From Cryobacterium adonitolivorans (lineage in GTDB: Bacteria; Actinomycetota; Actinomycetes; Actinomycetales; Microbacteriaceae), in contig NZ_SOFL01000002.1 in the NCBI RefSeq assembly GCF_004402695.1, positions 1 to 64,000 on the forward strand: 64,000 bases of DNA. Direction: 5' to 3'. The translations under genes and the position numbers were made by a program. Under the pieces are notes generated by a model. It searched no databases, was not told the DNA's origin, and saw nothing but the letters and a program-made list of their open reading frames with translations. Shown here piece after piece: positions 63,966-64,000 of this stretch (position 1 is its first letter; every line of letters begins with the position of its first letter).

Positions 63966-64000
63966 GCGCGCAGTCTATGGCCGGACGTTCGATCAGAACG

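Overview
The window is high-GC actinobacterial chromosome. The gene order recN-pyrG-NUDIX-xerD-(ltrA)-parA-scpA-scpB-rluB-tyrA-cmk-der, the frequent GTG/TTG starts with 1-17 base overlaps, the LtrA and DUF2550-type proteins and the GAF-ANTAR genes fit an actinomycete. Microbacteriaceae (Cryobacterium-like) is my best guess, made from general gene content and not from any search.

Layout. (1) 1-17.8 kb is conserved core, all on the plus strand: a 5'-truncated repeat protein, a HAD-IIA phosphatase, TlyA, NAD kinase, RecN, CTP synthase, a NUDIX hydrolase, XerD, LtrA, ParA/ScpA/ScpB, an RluB-type pseudouridine synthase, prephenate dehydrogenase, CMP kinase and Der. A GTCGAG-rich palindromic repeat lies after xerD, inside the 5' end of scpB, and again near 23.1 kb. 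(2) 18.4-22.9 kb holds a processive family-2 glycosyltransferase coupled to a membrane-anchored GH18 enzyme with two carbohydrate-binding modules, then a small membrane protein. (3) From a tRNA-Pro(GGG) at 23.3 kb an integrative element begins with an excisionase and a tyrosine integrase. The following 25-37 kb is accessory DNA with visibly lower GC: a triple palindromic repeat, a VOC protein, a SIR2-domain protein divergent from an unknown protein and an alpha/beta hydrolase (a possible defence cassette), a relaxase fragment, three GAF-ANTAR regulators with a 241-bp inverted repeat around two of them, two truncated sigma-factor genes and an IS5-type remnant.

(4) 38.7-59.6 kb is the most interesting part. 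It encodes a cation/proton antiporter, DUF2550 and other membrane proteins, PLDc_N/SHOCT proteins, cardiolipin synthase, an AI-2E-type transporter, a GAP-family protein, an alpha/beta hydrolase, a SulP transporter, a LuxR-type LAL regulator, duplicated DUF6325-plus-micropeptide modules and an arylsulfatase. Almost every transcription unit here carries the same 17-bp palindrome, TCAYCC-N5-GGRTGA, about 45-100 bases before its start codon (nine copies). One lies in the divergent promoter of the LAL regulator. This looks like one envelope or stress regulon with its own regulator. Inside it, a formylglycine-generating-enzyme gene is dead, with four in-frame stops and an internal deletion, although the arylsulfatase still has its CxPxR activation motif.

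(5) 59.7-64 kb is a scrap zone (resolvase fragment, IS3 orfA, TmrB-like ATPase relic, tRNA 3' fragment), followed by an ABC exporter and an EamA-family transporter.
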